Below, in pieces: positions 1 to 9,126 of a stretch of DNA of 64,000 nucleotides. Each line of letters starts with the position of its first letter. Positions within the stretch are counted from its first letter, which is position 1. The DNA comes from an uncultured Clostridia bacterium (GTDB lineage Bacteria > Bacillota > Clostridia > TANB77 > CAG-508), in assembly GCA_934149005.1 (NCBI GenBank), contig CAKPDN010000001.1, positions 248,001 through 312,000 of the forward strand, read 5' to 3'. Position numbers and translations under genes: made by a program. Below the pieces are notes generated by a model. That model did no database searches. It was not told where the DNA came from and was given only the letters and a program-made list of their open reading frames with translations.

Positions 1-1507
1 CTTCTGATTTTCCTGTAACATCTATCATTGTAACTTGCTTTATTCCTGTTCCTGTGCTTACATGTATTTTAACTGTATCTCCTGCATTTACTTCTTTATT
101 TGCTTCTGTTTCTTGGCTTATTACATATCCTTCTTCAACTTTTTTGCTTGTTTCTTCTATTATTTCTACTTTTAATTTTGCATCTTCTAAAGCTGTTATT
201 GCTTCATCTTTTTTCATTCCGGCAACTTTTGGAACTGTCGTTTTTTCTGTTCCTTTACTTATTACTACTTTTACTGTTGTTCCTTCTTTAACTTTATTAT
301 AATTTTCAATATATTTAGGATCTTGACTAATTATATGATTTTCTTCTACTTCTGCATCATATTCTTCAGATTCTATTTCAAATTTTAATTTAGCATCTTT
401 GACTTTTTGCTCTGCTTCTTCTTTTGTAAGTCCAACTAAATCTGGTAATTCAACTTCTTTTGGATTCGTTAAATTTAATATTAACATTGTTCCTCCAAAT
501 GCTATGAAAAATAATATTATTAATCCTATAAATACACTTAAAGTTTTATGTTGTTTTACAAATTCTATAAATTTATTGTCCTTTTTTCCTCTTTTTGTAC
601 TATTTCTTGAATATTGCTCTGTTGAAATTTTTTGTGTTTTAGCTGTTGGATCAAAATTTTCTTCTACAAAATCTCCAGATGGATTTTTAAGAGCCATTCT
701 TAAATCTTGTAATAATTCCGTTGCGGTTTGATACCTTAGCATTGGATCTTTTTTTAGTGCTTTTAATATTATTTTATTTACAGATTCTGGCAAATTAGAA
801 TTTTCCTCTATTGGAGGTACTGGTTCTTCTTGCATGTGTTTTAGTGCTACTGATACTGGTGTATCTGCATCAAATGGTACTCTTCCTGTTACCATTTCAT
901 ATAATACGACTCCTAAAGAATATAAATCTGATTTAGCATCTGTGTATCCACCTCTTGCATGTTCTGGTGAAAAATAATGTACTGAACCTATTGTTGTTCC
1001 AAATGCTGTTATTGTTGAATTTGATACAGCTTTTGCTATTCCAAAGTCTGTTACTTTTGCTATTCCATCTTCTGTTATTATAATATTATGTGGTTTTATA
1101 TCTCTATGAACTATATTGTTTTTATGTGCCATTTCTAATGCTGAAGCTATTTGTATTGCTACATTTACTGACCATTTCCATGGAAGTGGTCCTCTTTCTT
1201 CTATTATTATTTCTTTTAATGTTTTTCCTTGTATTAATTCCATTACTATGTAGTAAATTTCATTATCTACGCCAACATCAAATATTGAAACAATATTTGG
1301 GTGAACAAGTCTTGCTGCAGATTGTGCTTCTGTTTCAAATCTTTTTATAAACTCTTCATCTGTTGTAAATTCATCTCTAAGTACTTTTACTGCTACATAT
1401 CTTTTTAAAACTAAGTCTGTTGCTTTATATACTGTAGCCATTCCTCCATTTCCTACTTTTTGAATAATTTCGTACCTGTTTCCTAATATCCTACCTTCTA
1501 AATTCAT
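1..1507 (-). CDS. prkC: PASTA-domain Ser/Thr protein kinase PrkC (3' end outside window)
   Basis: Membrane eukaryotic-type Ser/Thr kinase that senses muropeptides or cell-wall fragments and phosphorylates growth and wall-synthesis proteins. About 502 codons are visible from the ATG at 1507; the C-terminus lies beyond base 1. The N-terminal kinase domain (about residues 10-270) shows a glycine-rich loop (GNGGMATVY), AVKVL lysine, the HRDIKPHN catalytic loop and TDFG. A membrane segment follows near residues 320-342, then extracellular PASTA repeats: two are complete and a third is starting at the edge. It lies just downstream of the PP2C phosphatase gene, the usual prpC-prkC pairing of Firmicutes. 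Identification is firm; only the number of PASTA repeats is unknown. Confidence 0.96.
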   Translation of the reverse strand, partial: MNLEGRILGNRYEIIQKVGNGGMATVYKATDLVLKRYVAVKVLRDEFTTDEEFIKRFETEAQSAARLVHPNIVSIFDVGVDNEIYYIVMELIQGKTLKEIIIEERGPLPWKWSVNVAIQIASALEMAHKNNIVHRDIKPHNIIITEDGIAKVTDFGIAKAVSNSTITAFGTTIGSVHYFSPEHARGGYTDAKSDLYSLGVVLYEMVTGRVPFDADTPVSVALKHMQEEPVPPIEENSNLPESVNKIILKALKKDPMLRYQTATELLQDLRMALKNPSGDFVEENFDPTAKTQKISTEQYSRNSTKRGKKDNKFIEFVKQHKTLSVFIGLIILFFIAFGGTMLILNLTNPKEVELPDLVGLTKEEAEQKVKDAKLKFEIESEEYDAEVEENHIISQDPKYIENYNKVKEGTTVKVVISKGTEKTTVPKVAGMKKDEAITALEDAKLKVEIIEETSKKVEEGYVISQETEANKEVNAGDTVKIHVSTGTGIKQVTMIDVTGKSE

Positions 1508-1562
1508 ATTCAATCTCTTCCCTTCACTTTTTCACTTATAATATAAGTTTTTATGTGGACTG

Positions 1563-2297
1563 TTATATATTTTTTATTACAATGACAGTTATATTATCAT
1601 ATCCTCCCCTGTCATTTGCAAGTTGTACTAAATCTTTTGTGGCTTGTTCTATATTTTTGCTTGCCATTTGATATATTGTATCTTGTTCTACTAAATTTGA
1701 TAGACCATCTGAACACATGATTAAAATATCATCTTTTAAAAATCCCTTTACCATTACATCTGGTTCTACAAAAGCATTGCATCCTAGTGCTTTCATTAGC
1801 ATATTTTTTTGAGGATGATGTGCTGCTTGTTCTTTTGTTATTGTTCCTTCTTTTACTAATTTTTGTACATAGCTATGGTCTTGTGTTAATTTTCTTATAA
1901 AGTCTTTTCTTATTCTGTATATTCTACTATCTCCAACATGTCCTATATATACTTTATTATTATATATTAAGCATATTTCTAATGTAGTACCCATTCCCTG
2001 TAATTCTTGATTTTCTTTTGATTTTTCATATACTACCATATTAGCATATTCCATACTGCTTCCTAATAATTGTATTATACTATCTCTATCTTTTTCTATA
2101 TCTTTAAAATTGTTTTCTATATAGTTTTTGGCTGTTTCTACTGCTAGACTACTTGCTATTTCTCCTCCATTATATCCGCCCATTCCATCTGCTAAAATGT
2201 ATAATTGAACTTCATCTAATGATGTTGAAATATAATAATAGTCTTGATTCATTTCTCTGACTCTGCCCTTGTCAGATTTTGCATAAGCTTTTATCAT
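1563..2297 (-). CDS. prpC: PP2C-family Ser/Thr protein phosphatase PrpC/Stp
   Basis: Metal-dependent phosphatase that reverses PrkC phosphorylation. The 244-residue product shows the PP2C motifs in order: an RxxNQDYYY start, LADGMGGYNGGEIAS, GTTL, GHVGDSRIYR, and near the end MCSDGLSNLV and GGYDNITVIV, supplying the metal-binding aspartates. I start at the ATG at 2297 because AGAGGTGA lies just upstream; an in-frame ATG 45 bp earlier (2342) lacks a good ribosome site and adds a non-conserved extension. The stop is about 55 bp before prkC, so the two are probably cotranscribed. Divergent from deoD. Confidence 0.96.
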   Translation of the reverse strand: MIKAYAKSDKGRVREMNQDYYYISTSLDEVQLYILADGMGGYNGGEIASSLAVETAKNYIENNFKDIEKDRDSIIQLLGSSMEYANMVVYEKSKENQELQGMGTTLEICLIYNNKVYIGHVGDSRIYRIRKDFIRKLTQDHSYVQKLVKEGTITKEQAAHHPQKNMLMKALGCNAFVEPDVMVKGFLKDDILIMCSDGLSNLVEQDTIYQMASKNIEQATKDLVQLANDRGGYDNITVIVIKNI

Positions 2298-2441
2298 TTT
2301 TTCACCTCTGTTCTTTTGTGCTAGCTTATTATATTTTATCAATTTATTTTATATCATAAGTCAATGTTTTTTGCAATATTTTTTGCTTTTTTTATGATAT
2401 ATTGTTATAATTAATAAAAATATTTTGAAGGAGGATTTTAT

Positions 2442-3164
2442 ATGTCAACAATTCATAATGAAGCAAATAAAGGAGATATTGCAAAAACAGTAATAATGCC
2501 GGGCGATCCTTTAAGAGCTAAATATATAGTTGAAAATTTTTTTGATGATTACAAACTTGTTAATCAAGTTAGGGGGATGTATGCATATACAGGAAATTAT
2601 AAAGGGAAAACCTTGACTGTTATGGCACATGGTATGGGTATGCCTAGTATGGGAATTTACAGTTATGAATTATATAAATTTTATGATGTAGAAAATATTA
2701 TACGTATTGGTTCTTGTGGTGGATATAAACCTGAACTTAAATTGTTTGATATTGTTTTGAGTAAAAGTGCTTTTTCTGAGGGTAATTATGCTTTATCTTT
2801 TAATAATGATGATTGTCATGTTGTAAATTCTAGTAATGAGTTAAATTCTATTATAGAAGAAACTGCCTTGAATAATAATATAAATTTAGTAAAGGGAAAT
2901 ACTGTCTGTACTGATGCTGTTGATTTTTATATGGAAGATGTTAATAAATTTTTTGAAAGAATACCTTCTGATTTTAATCCTATTTCTTCTGAAATGGAAG
3001 CTTTCTCTTTATTCTATAATGCTAAATTTTTTAATAGAAAAGCTTCTTGTTTGATGAGTGTTGTTGATTCGAAATTCATAAAAAATGTTGCTACTACTGA
3101 AGAAAGACAAACTGGATTAAATAATATGATAAAAGTTGCTTTGGATTCTGCAATTAGAATATAA
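2442..3164 (+). CDS. deoD: Purine-nucleoside phosphorylase, DeoD type
   Basis: Phosphorolyses purine (deoxy)nucleosides to base plus (deoxy)ribose-1-phosphate in purine salvage. The 240-residue length is typical of the hexameric DeoD family. Motifs seen: MPGDPLRAKYI (phosphate binding), GMGMPSMGIYSYEL, IRIGSCGG, and SEMEAF for ribose binding. The catalytic region keeps Asp in SVVDSKF and Arg in ERQTGLNNM, matching Asp204/Arg217 of the E. coli enzyme, although the usual SDH is VDS. A strong AAGGAGG lies before the ATG. Single gene, divergent from prpC, followed by a short inverted repeat. Confidence 0.95.
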   Translation: MSTIHNEANKGDIAKTVIMPGDPLRAKYIVENFFDDYKLVNQVRGMYAYTGNYKGKTLTVMAHGMGMPSMGIYSYELYKFYDVENIIRIGSCGGYKPELKLFDIVLSKSAFSEGNYALSFNNDDCHVVNSSNELNSIIEETALNNNINLVKGNTVCTDAVDFYMEDVNKFFERIPSDFNPISSEMEAFSLFYNAKFFNRKASCLMSVVDSKFIKNVATTEERQTGLNNMIKVALDSAIRI

Positions 3165-3221
3165 AAAGGAACACTCATCAACATAATAATCCCTGTTAAT
3201 AAGTGCCCCCTTTTCCCTTTT

Positions 3222-3258
3222 AAGAGGGATTTTAAGTACCGTCCCCTAAATCCCTCTT
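3222..3258. repeat. Short inverted repeat between deoD and greA (family B, terminator-like)
   Basis: AAGAGGGATTT and AAATCCCTCTT form an 11-bp stem around a 15-nt loop containing ACCGTCCCC. The same stem sequence with a GGTGGCCCC loop recurs at 27713-27749, and larger relatives lie at 44970-45150 and 57941-58105. It sits between the convergent ends of deoD and greA, where it could act as a bidirectional terminator. Confidence 0.7.
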
Positions 3259-3260
3259 CT

Positions 3261-3737
3261 TTATTTTGTTATTCCTAATATTTTATATTTCATTATTCCA
3301 GCAGGTGCAACAACTTCAACTGTTTGATTTTTCTTGGCTCCTAAAAGTGCTGAGCCTAATGGTGATTCATTAGAAATTTTATTCTCAGCTAAATTAACTT
3401 CTGTTGATCCAACAATTGTATATTCTATTTTTTCATTAAATTCTATATCTAATACTTTTACTATGTTTCCTACTTGAACAGTTGTTGTATCTATTTCTTT
3501 TTCATCAATTATTTTAGCATGTCTTAATTTGTTTTCTAATTCTGCTATTCTAACTTCATTTTCTGCTTGAGCTGTTTTGGCTTCATCATATTCAGAGTTT
3601 TCTGATAAATCTCCAAATCCCAATGCTACTTTTATTCTGTCTGCTATTTCAGCTCTTTTTTCTGTTTTTAAATAATTTAATTCTTTATCTAAATTGTCAT
3701 ATCCTTCTTGTGTAAGGATTACTTCTTTTTCTTCCAT
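3261..3737 (-). CDS. greA: Transcription elongation factor GreA
   Basis: Rescues backtracked RNA polymerase by stimulating transcript cleavage in the secondary channel. The 158-residue length and layout are standard: an N-terminal coiled-coil hairpin (about 1-75) with the acidic tip motif GDLSENSEYDEAK that positions Mg2+, then a C-terminal FKBP-like domain with NESPLGSALLG. Last gene of the ftsE-to-greA minus-strand run, about 90 bp after pgsA. Confidence 0.97.
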   Translation of the reverse strand: MEEKEVILTQEGYDNLDKELNYLKTEKRAEIADRIKVALGFGDLSENSEYDEAKTAQAENEVRIAELENKLRHAKIIDEKEIDTTTVQVGNIVKVLDIEFNEKIEYTIVGSTEVNLAENKISNESPLGSALLGAKKNQTVEVVAPAGIMKYKILGITK

Positions 3738-3828
3738 AATACATAACCTCCATTTTGTAAAAACTTATACTATATTAAGACAGTTTTTAAGATTTGTCAA
3801 GTTTTTAAGCATAAATTATAATAAATAC

Positions 3829-4425
3829 TTAATCTTTTAATAAATCTTTTCCACCTTTTAAGTAATTATATCCTGAGAATATAGTTGCAATGACTTGTAT
3901 TAACATCATTACTGTTGTGAATAAATTTAATGCAAAAGGAATTCCGGATAATGTTCCTTTAAAACAATCTCCAAATGAATTTATATCAATAAAAGCAAAT
4001 ATTATTGCAATCATTTGTGTTACAGTTTTTAATTTTCCCCATACTGATGCTGCAATTACTTTTCCACCTTTTTCTACTGCAATTAATCTAAATCCTGACA
4101 CTATGAACTCTCTAGCTAAAACTATAGCTGGTATCCAAGCTGGTAAACTATAATTCATTTCAACTAATAAAATCATTGCTGTTAATACTAAAATTTTATC
4201 TGCTAATGGATCTAAAAATTTTCCAAAAGTTGTTACTTGTTTTCTACTCCTTGCAATATACCCATCTAATTTATCAGTAATAGAGGCTATTATAAAAATT
4301 AAATCCATAATTAAATATGTAATTGGTATTCCAAAAATTTGTCCTTCTATTCCGAAAAATGGAACAATTACCATTAATGGCACAAGTATTATTCTAAAAA
4401 TCGTTAATTTATTTGCTAAATTCAT
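3829..4425 (-). CDS. pgsA: CDP-diacylglycerol--glycerol-3-phosphate 3-phosphatidyltransferase
   Basis: Makes phosphatidylglycerophosphate, the committed step to phosphatidylglycerol and cardiolipin. The 198-residue membrane protein has the full CDP-alcohol phosphatidyltransferase motif D-x2-DG-x2-AR-x8-G-x3-D-x3-D, seen as DKLDGYIAR, then GKFLDPLAD, at about residues 48-72. Several hydrophobic helices follow. AAAGGAATGG lies upstream of the ATG. It is 40 bp after ctp in the minus-strand operon. Confidence 0.96.
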   Translation of the reverse strand: MNLANKLTIFRIILVPLMVIVPFFGIEGQIFGIPITYLIMDLIFIIASITDKLDGYIARSRKQVTTFGKFLDPLADKILVLTAMILLVEMNYSLPAWIPAIVLAREFIVSGFRLIAVEKGGKVIAASVWGKLKTVTQMIAIIFAFIDINSFGDCFKGTLSGIPFALNLFTTVMMLIQVIATIFSGYNYLKGGKDLLKD

Positions 4426-4465
4426 TTTTCCATTCCTTTCTTTATATAAAAATTGTTTGTAACAA

Positions 4466-5668
4466 TTATTTTAGCATCTCTATCGCTTTTTGTAATTGTG
4501 TATCTTCACTTTGGGTAATATTAAGTGTATTTTCTAAATTATCAGGTAATTCAACTTTTTCATCAGGTTCTATTCCAACTTTGTGGATTTTATTTCTATT
4601 AGGTGTTTGATATTCTTCAATAGTAACTTTTAATCCACTACCATCAGTAAGTCTTAAAATTTGTTGAATTACACCTTTTCCATAAGTAGTTGTTCCAACT
4701 GTTTTTGCTTTTCCTAAATCTTTTAAAGCTCCTGCTAATATTTCTGATGCACTTGCTGTATTTTTATTAGTTAATATTACAATTGGCATATTTATTATAG
4801 GATCTTTTGTTGCTTTTTTTACTGTTTCATTATTGTTTTTATCTACTTCATATAATAATACTGTATCTTTTGGTACTATATAATCAGCGATTTCTAATGC
4901 TTCATCAACAATTCCTCCACCATTATTTCTTAAGTCTATTATTAAAGATTGTATTCCTTTTTTAGCTAATTCTTCATATTTTGCTTTAAAATCTTCTGCT
5001 GTTGATTCATCAAATGATGTAAATTCTATATATCCAATGTTGTTTGAAATAACTTTTCCTTCTACTTTATTTACTTTCACTTTTTCCCTTGTTACTTCAT
5101 ATTTTACTTTTTCTGTCCCTCTTAATAATTCTATTGTTACAGTTGTTCCTTCTTCACCTTTTATGTTATTTGAAGCTGTATTCATATCATCAGCTTTATA
5201 TTCTACTCCATCAACAGATATTATAAGGTCTCCAGCTTGTATACCTATTTTTTCTGCTGGACTATCTTTTATTGTTGATAATACTTGTATTCTATCTTGT
5301 TCTGTATTTTTAACCATATATATTCCAATTCCAACAAAATTTCCCATTGTATCATCTAAATAATCTTTCATGTCCTCTTTTGAAATATATTCTGTATATG
5401 GATCTCCTAGTGCTTCTATATATCCTTTAATTGCTCCTTCTTTTAGTTTTTCTTCATTTACTTCTCCTAAATAGTATTTATCAATTATTTCTTTATATTT
5501 TGCTAATGTCGTTGATATATCATTACTTTTAGAATTTGATGATATTGATATTGGGTTATTTACAAAATATGTATATAAAGATATTGATGTAACTATAAAT
5601 GTTATAAACATTGCTATTGCAACAATCATTATAGTTCTATAAATTCTATACTTTTTTTCTTTTTCCAT
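4466..5668 (-). CDS. Carboxy-terminal processing protease (S41, PDZ)
   Basis: Secreted or membrane-anchored serine protease of the CtpA/CtpB type. From the ATG at 5668 it is 400 residues: one membrane anchor (about 10-32), a PDZ domain (about 110-190) with GIGIYMVKN and AGDLIISVDG, and the S41 catalytic domain with LRNNGGG, TASASEI (nucleophile Ser) and YGKGVIQ (general base Lys). The upstream in-frame TTG at 5698 is less likely because AAGGAAGG lies between the two. It follows the two M23 hydrolases, so it may process wall enzymes or, since the organism sporulates, act in SpoIVFA-type signalling; that is inference. Confidence 0.93.
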   Translation of the reverse strand: MEKEKKYRIYRTIMIVAIAMFITFIVTSISLYTYFVNNPISISSNSKSNDISTTLAKYKEIIDKYYLGEVNEEKLKEGAIKGYIEALGDPYTEYISKEDMKDYLDDTMGNFVGIGIYMVKNTEQDRIQVLSTIKDSPAEKIGIQAGDLIISVDGVEYKADDMNTASNNIKGEEGTTVTIELLRGTEKVKYEVTREKVKVNKVEGKVISNNIGYIEFTSFDESTAEDFKAKYEELAKKGIQSLIIDLRNNGGGIVDEALEIADYIVPKDTVLLYEVDKNNNETVKKATKDPIINMPIVILTNKNTASASEILAGALKDLGKAKTVGTTTYGKGVIQQILRLTDGSGLKVTIEEYQTPNRNKIHKVGIEPDEKVELPDNLENTLNITQSEDTQLQKAIEMLK

Positions 5669-5767
5669 TTTTAATCTCGTTCCTTCCTTAACGCACAAAT
5701 ATGTTACTCTTCCATTTTTATTAAATTTTGAGCAGATTTTTCTGCTCTTTTATTATATGTTTTAAAT

Positions 5768-6991
5768 TTACATATATGATAAAGGATTTACTCTTGAGTC
5801 TTGTCCATATCCGGTTGCGTATCCATTGTAGCTATAAGGTGATTTTCTAACTTCAAAATGCAAATGTGGTCCTGATGAATTACCAGTATTTCCACTTAGC
5901 ATTATTTGTTGACCTCTTTTTACAATTTGACCTGGTGATACACTTATTGAACCATAAGTTCCATGTGCATAATATGTTTGTAATCCATTTGCATGTCTTA
6001 TTACTACATATGTTCCATAACTTCCTGATAGGTTTGCTGTTGACATTACAACTCCATCTGCTGCTGCATGTACAGGTGTTCCTGTTGATACTCCATAGTC
6101 TATTGCCCCATGAAATTTTCCGCTTGAATAATATGCCTTTGCTGTTATTGATCCTGAAACTGGTGCTGCTAAATATCCTGATGAGTTTCCAGTTGAGTTA
6201 TTATTATTGTTGTTATTATTTGATGAATTATTTTTTAATTCTTCTAACTGCTTTTTATATTTTTCTTCAGCTAACTTTATTTCATTTGCTATTTTATTGT
6301 TTGCTTGTTTTAATTCTTGTATTTCTTTTTCTAACTCTTTTTCTTCATCGGATAATTGTGCAACATATTTATCTTTTTCAGATTTAGCACTTTTTAACCC
6401 ATTATTAACTGTTTCTTTGCTTGCTTTAGCCGTTGTTAATTTTTGTTTGTTTTCTTCTACCTCTTTTTTAGATTTTTCTATTTCTTGTTTTTCGTTTTCT
6501 ATTTCTTCCATTAATTCAGAGTCCATCTGTGCTACTTCTGATACTAAATAATAGTTAGAAATAAATTCTGGTAAACTTTGAGATGTTAATAAAAAATCTA
6601 AGTATGTTGTTTCCCCTGCTTCATAAACAGCAATTAATCTTTGTTTGAACATTTCTTGTTTTTTGTTGTATTCTTCTTGCTTTTCTGTTATTTTTTGTTC
6701 AGCATCTTTTATTTTTGCATTTGCATCATTTATCTGAGAGTCTAAATCATTTATTTGAGATTGATAGCTATCTATTTGTGAGCTTATGTTTTCTACTTGT
6801 TTCATTGTTTCTGATTTTTTGTTTTCTATTTCTTTTTGTTTTTCTTCTGCTTCATCTATTTGATTATTTATTTCTGATTGTTTATTTTTTTGACTATTTA
6901 TTTCTGATTGTGTAACAGCCATTGATATATTTGTACATAATAAAATTATTATTATTATTGTTCCTATAATTTTTTGACATATATTTTTCAT
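5768..6991 (-). CDS. Coiled-coil M23 peptidoglycan endopeptidase (EnvC/CwlO/PcsB-like), copy 2
   Basis: Exported murein hydrolase of 407 residues. A signal peptide (1-25) is followed by a long coiled coil (about 30-255), an asparagine-rich linker and a C-terminal M23 LytM domain (about 275-400). Zinc ligands are visible: HGAID for the first His/Asp and PHLHFEV for HxH. The layout is that of proteins opened by the FtsEX ABC transporter, and ftsE-ftsX lie two genes upstream. It is a tandem paralogue of the next gene (7001-8212): both share a KEMFKQRLIAVYEAGET-like coiled-coil segment and the M23 domain. GGAGG before the ATG. Confidence 0.93.
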   Translation of the reverse strand: MKNICQKIIGTIIIIILLCTNISMAVTQSEINSQKNKQSEINNQIDEAEEKQKEIENKKSETMKQVENISSQIDSYQSQINDLDSQINDANAKIKDAEQKITEKQEEYNKKQEMFKQRLIAVYEAGETTYLDFLLTSQSLPEFISNYYLVSEVAQMDSELMEEIENEKQEIEKSKKEVEENKQKLTTAKASKETVNNGLKSAKSEKDKYVAQLSDEEKELEKEIQELKQANNKIANEIKLAEEKYKKQLEELKNNSSNNNNNNNNSTGNSSGYLAAPVSGSITAKAYYSSGKFHGAIDYGVSTGTPVHAAADGVVMSTANLSGSYGTYVVIRHANGLQTYYAHGTYGSISVSPGQIVKRGQQIMLSGNTGNSSGPHLHFEVRKSPYSYNGYATGYGQDSRVNPLSYM

Positions 6992-7000
6992 AGGTTCCTC

Positions 7001-8212
7001 CTAATTATTTATAGTATTAGTATTTTCATCTTTATTGTTTTCTGTTCCTGGAATTAATCCATTTGTTATATATGGTAGTGGGTCTGTTGTTACTCCATTT
7101 ATTCTTACTTCAAAATGTGCATGCGGACCTGTTGAATATCCTGTTGAACCTACTTTTAATACTGTTTCTCCTCTTTTTACAGTTTGTCCAACTTCTACTA
7201 CTATTTCAGAACCATGTGCATATAGTGTTGATATTCCTCCACCATGATCTATTATAACCATATTTCCATATGCTGTATTAAATCCAGCTTTTGTAACAAT
7301 CCCATCATTTGCCGCTACAAAATTTGCTCCTTCTGGTGCACCAATATCTACACCTGTATGTAATTTATATTGTCCTGTTATCGGGTGTACCCTCATTGCA
7401 TATTTTGATGTTATTCTAGTATATCCTGGTACTGGCCATGCCAATTCTCCTCCTATATATGTAGTGTCTATTCCTTGTTGTGCTAGTGCTAAAATTTGTT
7501 TATTTACTTCTTCATATTGTGTATTTATTTCATCTATTTTTCTTTGTAATTCTTTTTCTTCATCTGAAAGTTTTTCTATAAAACTTTCTCTCATCTTTTT
7601 GGTATTTTGCAATGTTCTTGCAACTCTTGTTTGATTTTCTACTATTATCGCTAATTCATTTTTTTCTTTTTCTAATTTTTGTTTAGATAAATCTATTGTT
7701 TTTTTCTTATCCTCTAATTCACTTATTAAATCATTATCTATTTCTGCCAGTTCTGTTATTATGTAATAGCTAGATAGAAAATCAGAAAGACTTCTTGATT
7801 TTAGTAATATATCTAAATATCTAGTCTCTCCTGCTTCATAAATGGCTACTAATCTTTGTTTAAATAGTTCTTTTTGCTTATTATATTTTTCTGAAACATT
7901 ATTTAATTTTAATTCGATTTCATTAATCGATTCTTTTAGTTCCGTAATCTTACTTTCTTGTTCTTCTAACTGTGTTTCTGATTTTTCTATTCTTTCATCT
8001 AGTTTTTCTATTTGTTGTAGATTTTCTGATAAATTGCTTTGAACATCTTCTAGTTCTCCATTTGCTTCATTTAACTGATTTTGAAGTTCTTCTCTTTGTG
8101 TTTGTAAATCTGTGGTATTATTTACTGTTTCATTTTCTGCATACGTATATGTAAAAATGGTTGTGAAACATACCACAAGTAAGATTAAAACAATACATAA
8201 ATTCTTACGCAT
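7001..8212 (-). CDS. Coiled-coil M23 peptidoglycan endopeptidase (EnvC/CwlO/PcsB-like), copy 1
   Basis: 403-residue exported hydrolase. It has a signal peptide (about 1-25, ending TYAEN), a coiled coil (about 30-245) and an M23 domain (about 260-380) with HTGVDIG and PHAHFEV zinc motifs, then a short acidic Asn-rich tail. Immediately downstream of ftsX with a 12-bp gap, it is the prime candidate for the FtsX-activated hydrolase. It differs from copy 2 in the linker and in having the canonical MRVHPITG entry to the M23 domain. Both catalytic sites look intact, so this is real duplication rather than decay. Confidence 0.94.
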   Translation of the reverse strand: MRKNLCIVLILLVVCFTTIFTYTYAENETVNNTTDLQTQREELQNQLNEANGELEDVQSNLSENLQQIEKLDERIEKSETQLEEQESKITELKESINEIELKLNNVSEKYNKQKELFKQRLVAIYEAGETRYLDILLKSRSLSDFLSSYYIITELAEIDNDLISELEDKKKTIDLSKQKLEKEKNELAIIVENQTRVARTLQNTKKMRESFIEKLSDEEKELQRKIDEINTQYEEVNKQILALAQQGIDTTYIGGELAWPVPGYTRITSKYAMRVHPITGQYKLHTGVDIGAPEGANFVAANDGIVTKAGFNTAYGNMVIIDHGGGISTLYAHGSEIVVEVGQTVKRGETVLKVGSTGYSTGPHAHFEVRINGVTTDPLPYITNGLIPGTENNKDENTNTINN

Positions 8213-8223
8213 GCTTTCTCCTT

Positions 8224-9126
8224 CTATACTTTTAAATATTTTCTCATAGAAATAACACTACCTAAAGCTCCTATTCCTATCCCTAATAACATATATACAA
8301 ATATTATTGAAGAAATCATATCTTTAAAGTTTACTAAGCTAAGTCCTATTGTTTTTATAAATTGAGCATTTACTGCTTGTTCGGCAAGTATGCTATATGC
8401 TCCACCTACAATTACTATTGATATGGCACTTGCTAATATTCCTATTATCATACCTTCTACTATAAAAGGCCATCTAATAAAATTATTTGTTGCACCTACA
8501 TATTTCATTATTGATATTTCTTTTCTTCTTGCATGTACTGTTAATTTTATTGTATTTGAAATGATGAATATTGAAATAATTACTAATAATATTAGTATAA
8601 CTCCTGTAACTATTTTGATTCCATTAGCTAAATTTAGTAATGTTGTTACTGTTTCATCACTACTTGTTATTTTTTTTACATTATCAAATTGTAATATTTT
8701 ATTTTGTATATCTTTACTTAATCTTAAATCTGTTAATGTTACTATATATGATGTTGAATATACATCTGAACCATATGCTTCAACTAAATATGCTTTGTCT
8801 CCAAATCTTTCTTTTACGAAATTCATAGCATATTCTTTGTCTTTAAAATCTGCTGTACTAACACCATCTAAAGCTCTTATTTCTTCTCCAACTTTTTGTA
8901 TTTCTTCATCTGTTGCATCTGTTTTTAAAAATACTTGAAATCCTTGCTCTGATTTTATATCATCTACAAAATGATTTATGTTTTGACTAAGCATTAAAAA
9001 TATTCCAAATATTATCATAGTTGCACACATTATCATTAATGACGCTCCTGTTGATTTTTTATTTTTAAATACATTGCCAAAGCCTTCTCCTATTAAATAA
9101 CCAAATATATTATATTTCACTATCAT
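8224..9126 (-). CDS. ftsX: Cell division ABC permease FtsX
   Basis: Membrane half of FtsEX, which couples cytosolic ATP hydrolysis to activation of wall hydrolases at the septum or cylinder. About 300 residues: a first membrane helix (about 25-45), an extracytoplasmic domain (about 50-165), then three helices in the FtsX/MacB-type domain with RRKEISIMKYVGATNNFIRWPF-like coupling sequence. I choose the ATG at 9126, with AAGGTGG 5 bp before it, over the in-frame ATG at 9144; either way it overlaps ftsE. Confidence 0.95.
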   Translation of the reverse strand: MIVKYNIFGYLIGEGFGNVFKNKKSTGASLMIMCATMIIFGIFLMLSQNINHFVDDIKSEQGFQVFLKTDATDEEIQKVGEEIRALDGVSTADFKDKEYAMNFVKERFGDKAYLVEAYGSDVYSTSYIVTLTDLRLSKDIQNKILQFDNVKKITSSDETVTTLLNLANGIKIVTGVILILLVIISIFIISNTIKLTVHARRKEISIMKYVGATNNFIRWPFIVEGMIIGILASAISIVIVGGAYSILAEQAVNAQFIKTIGLSLVNFKDMISSIIFVYMLLGIGIGALGSVISMRKYLKV

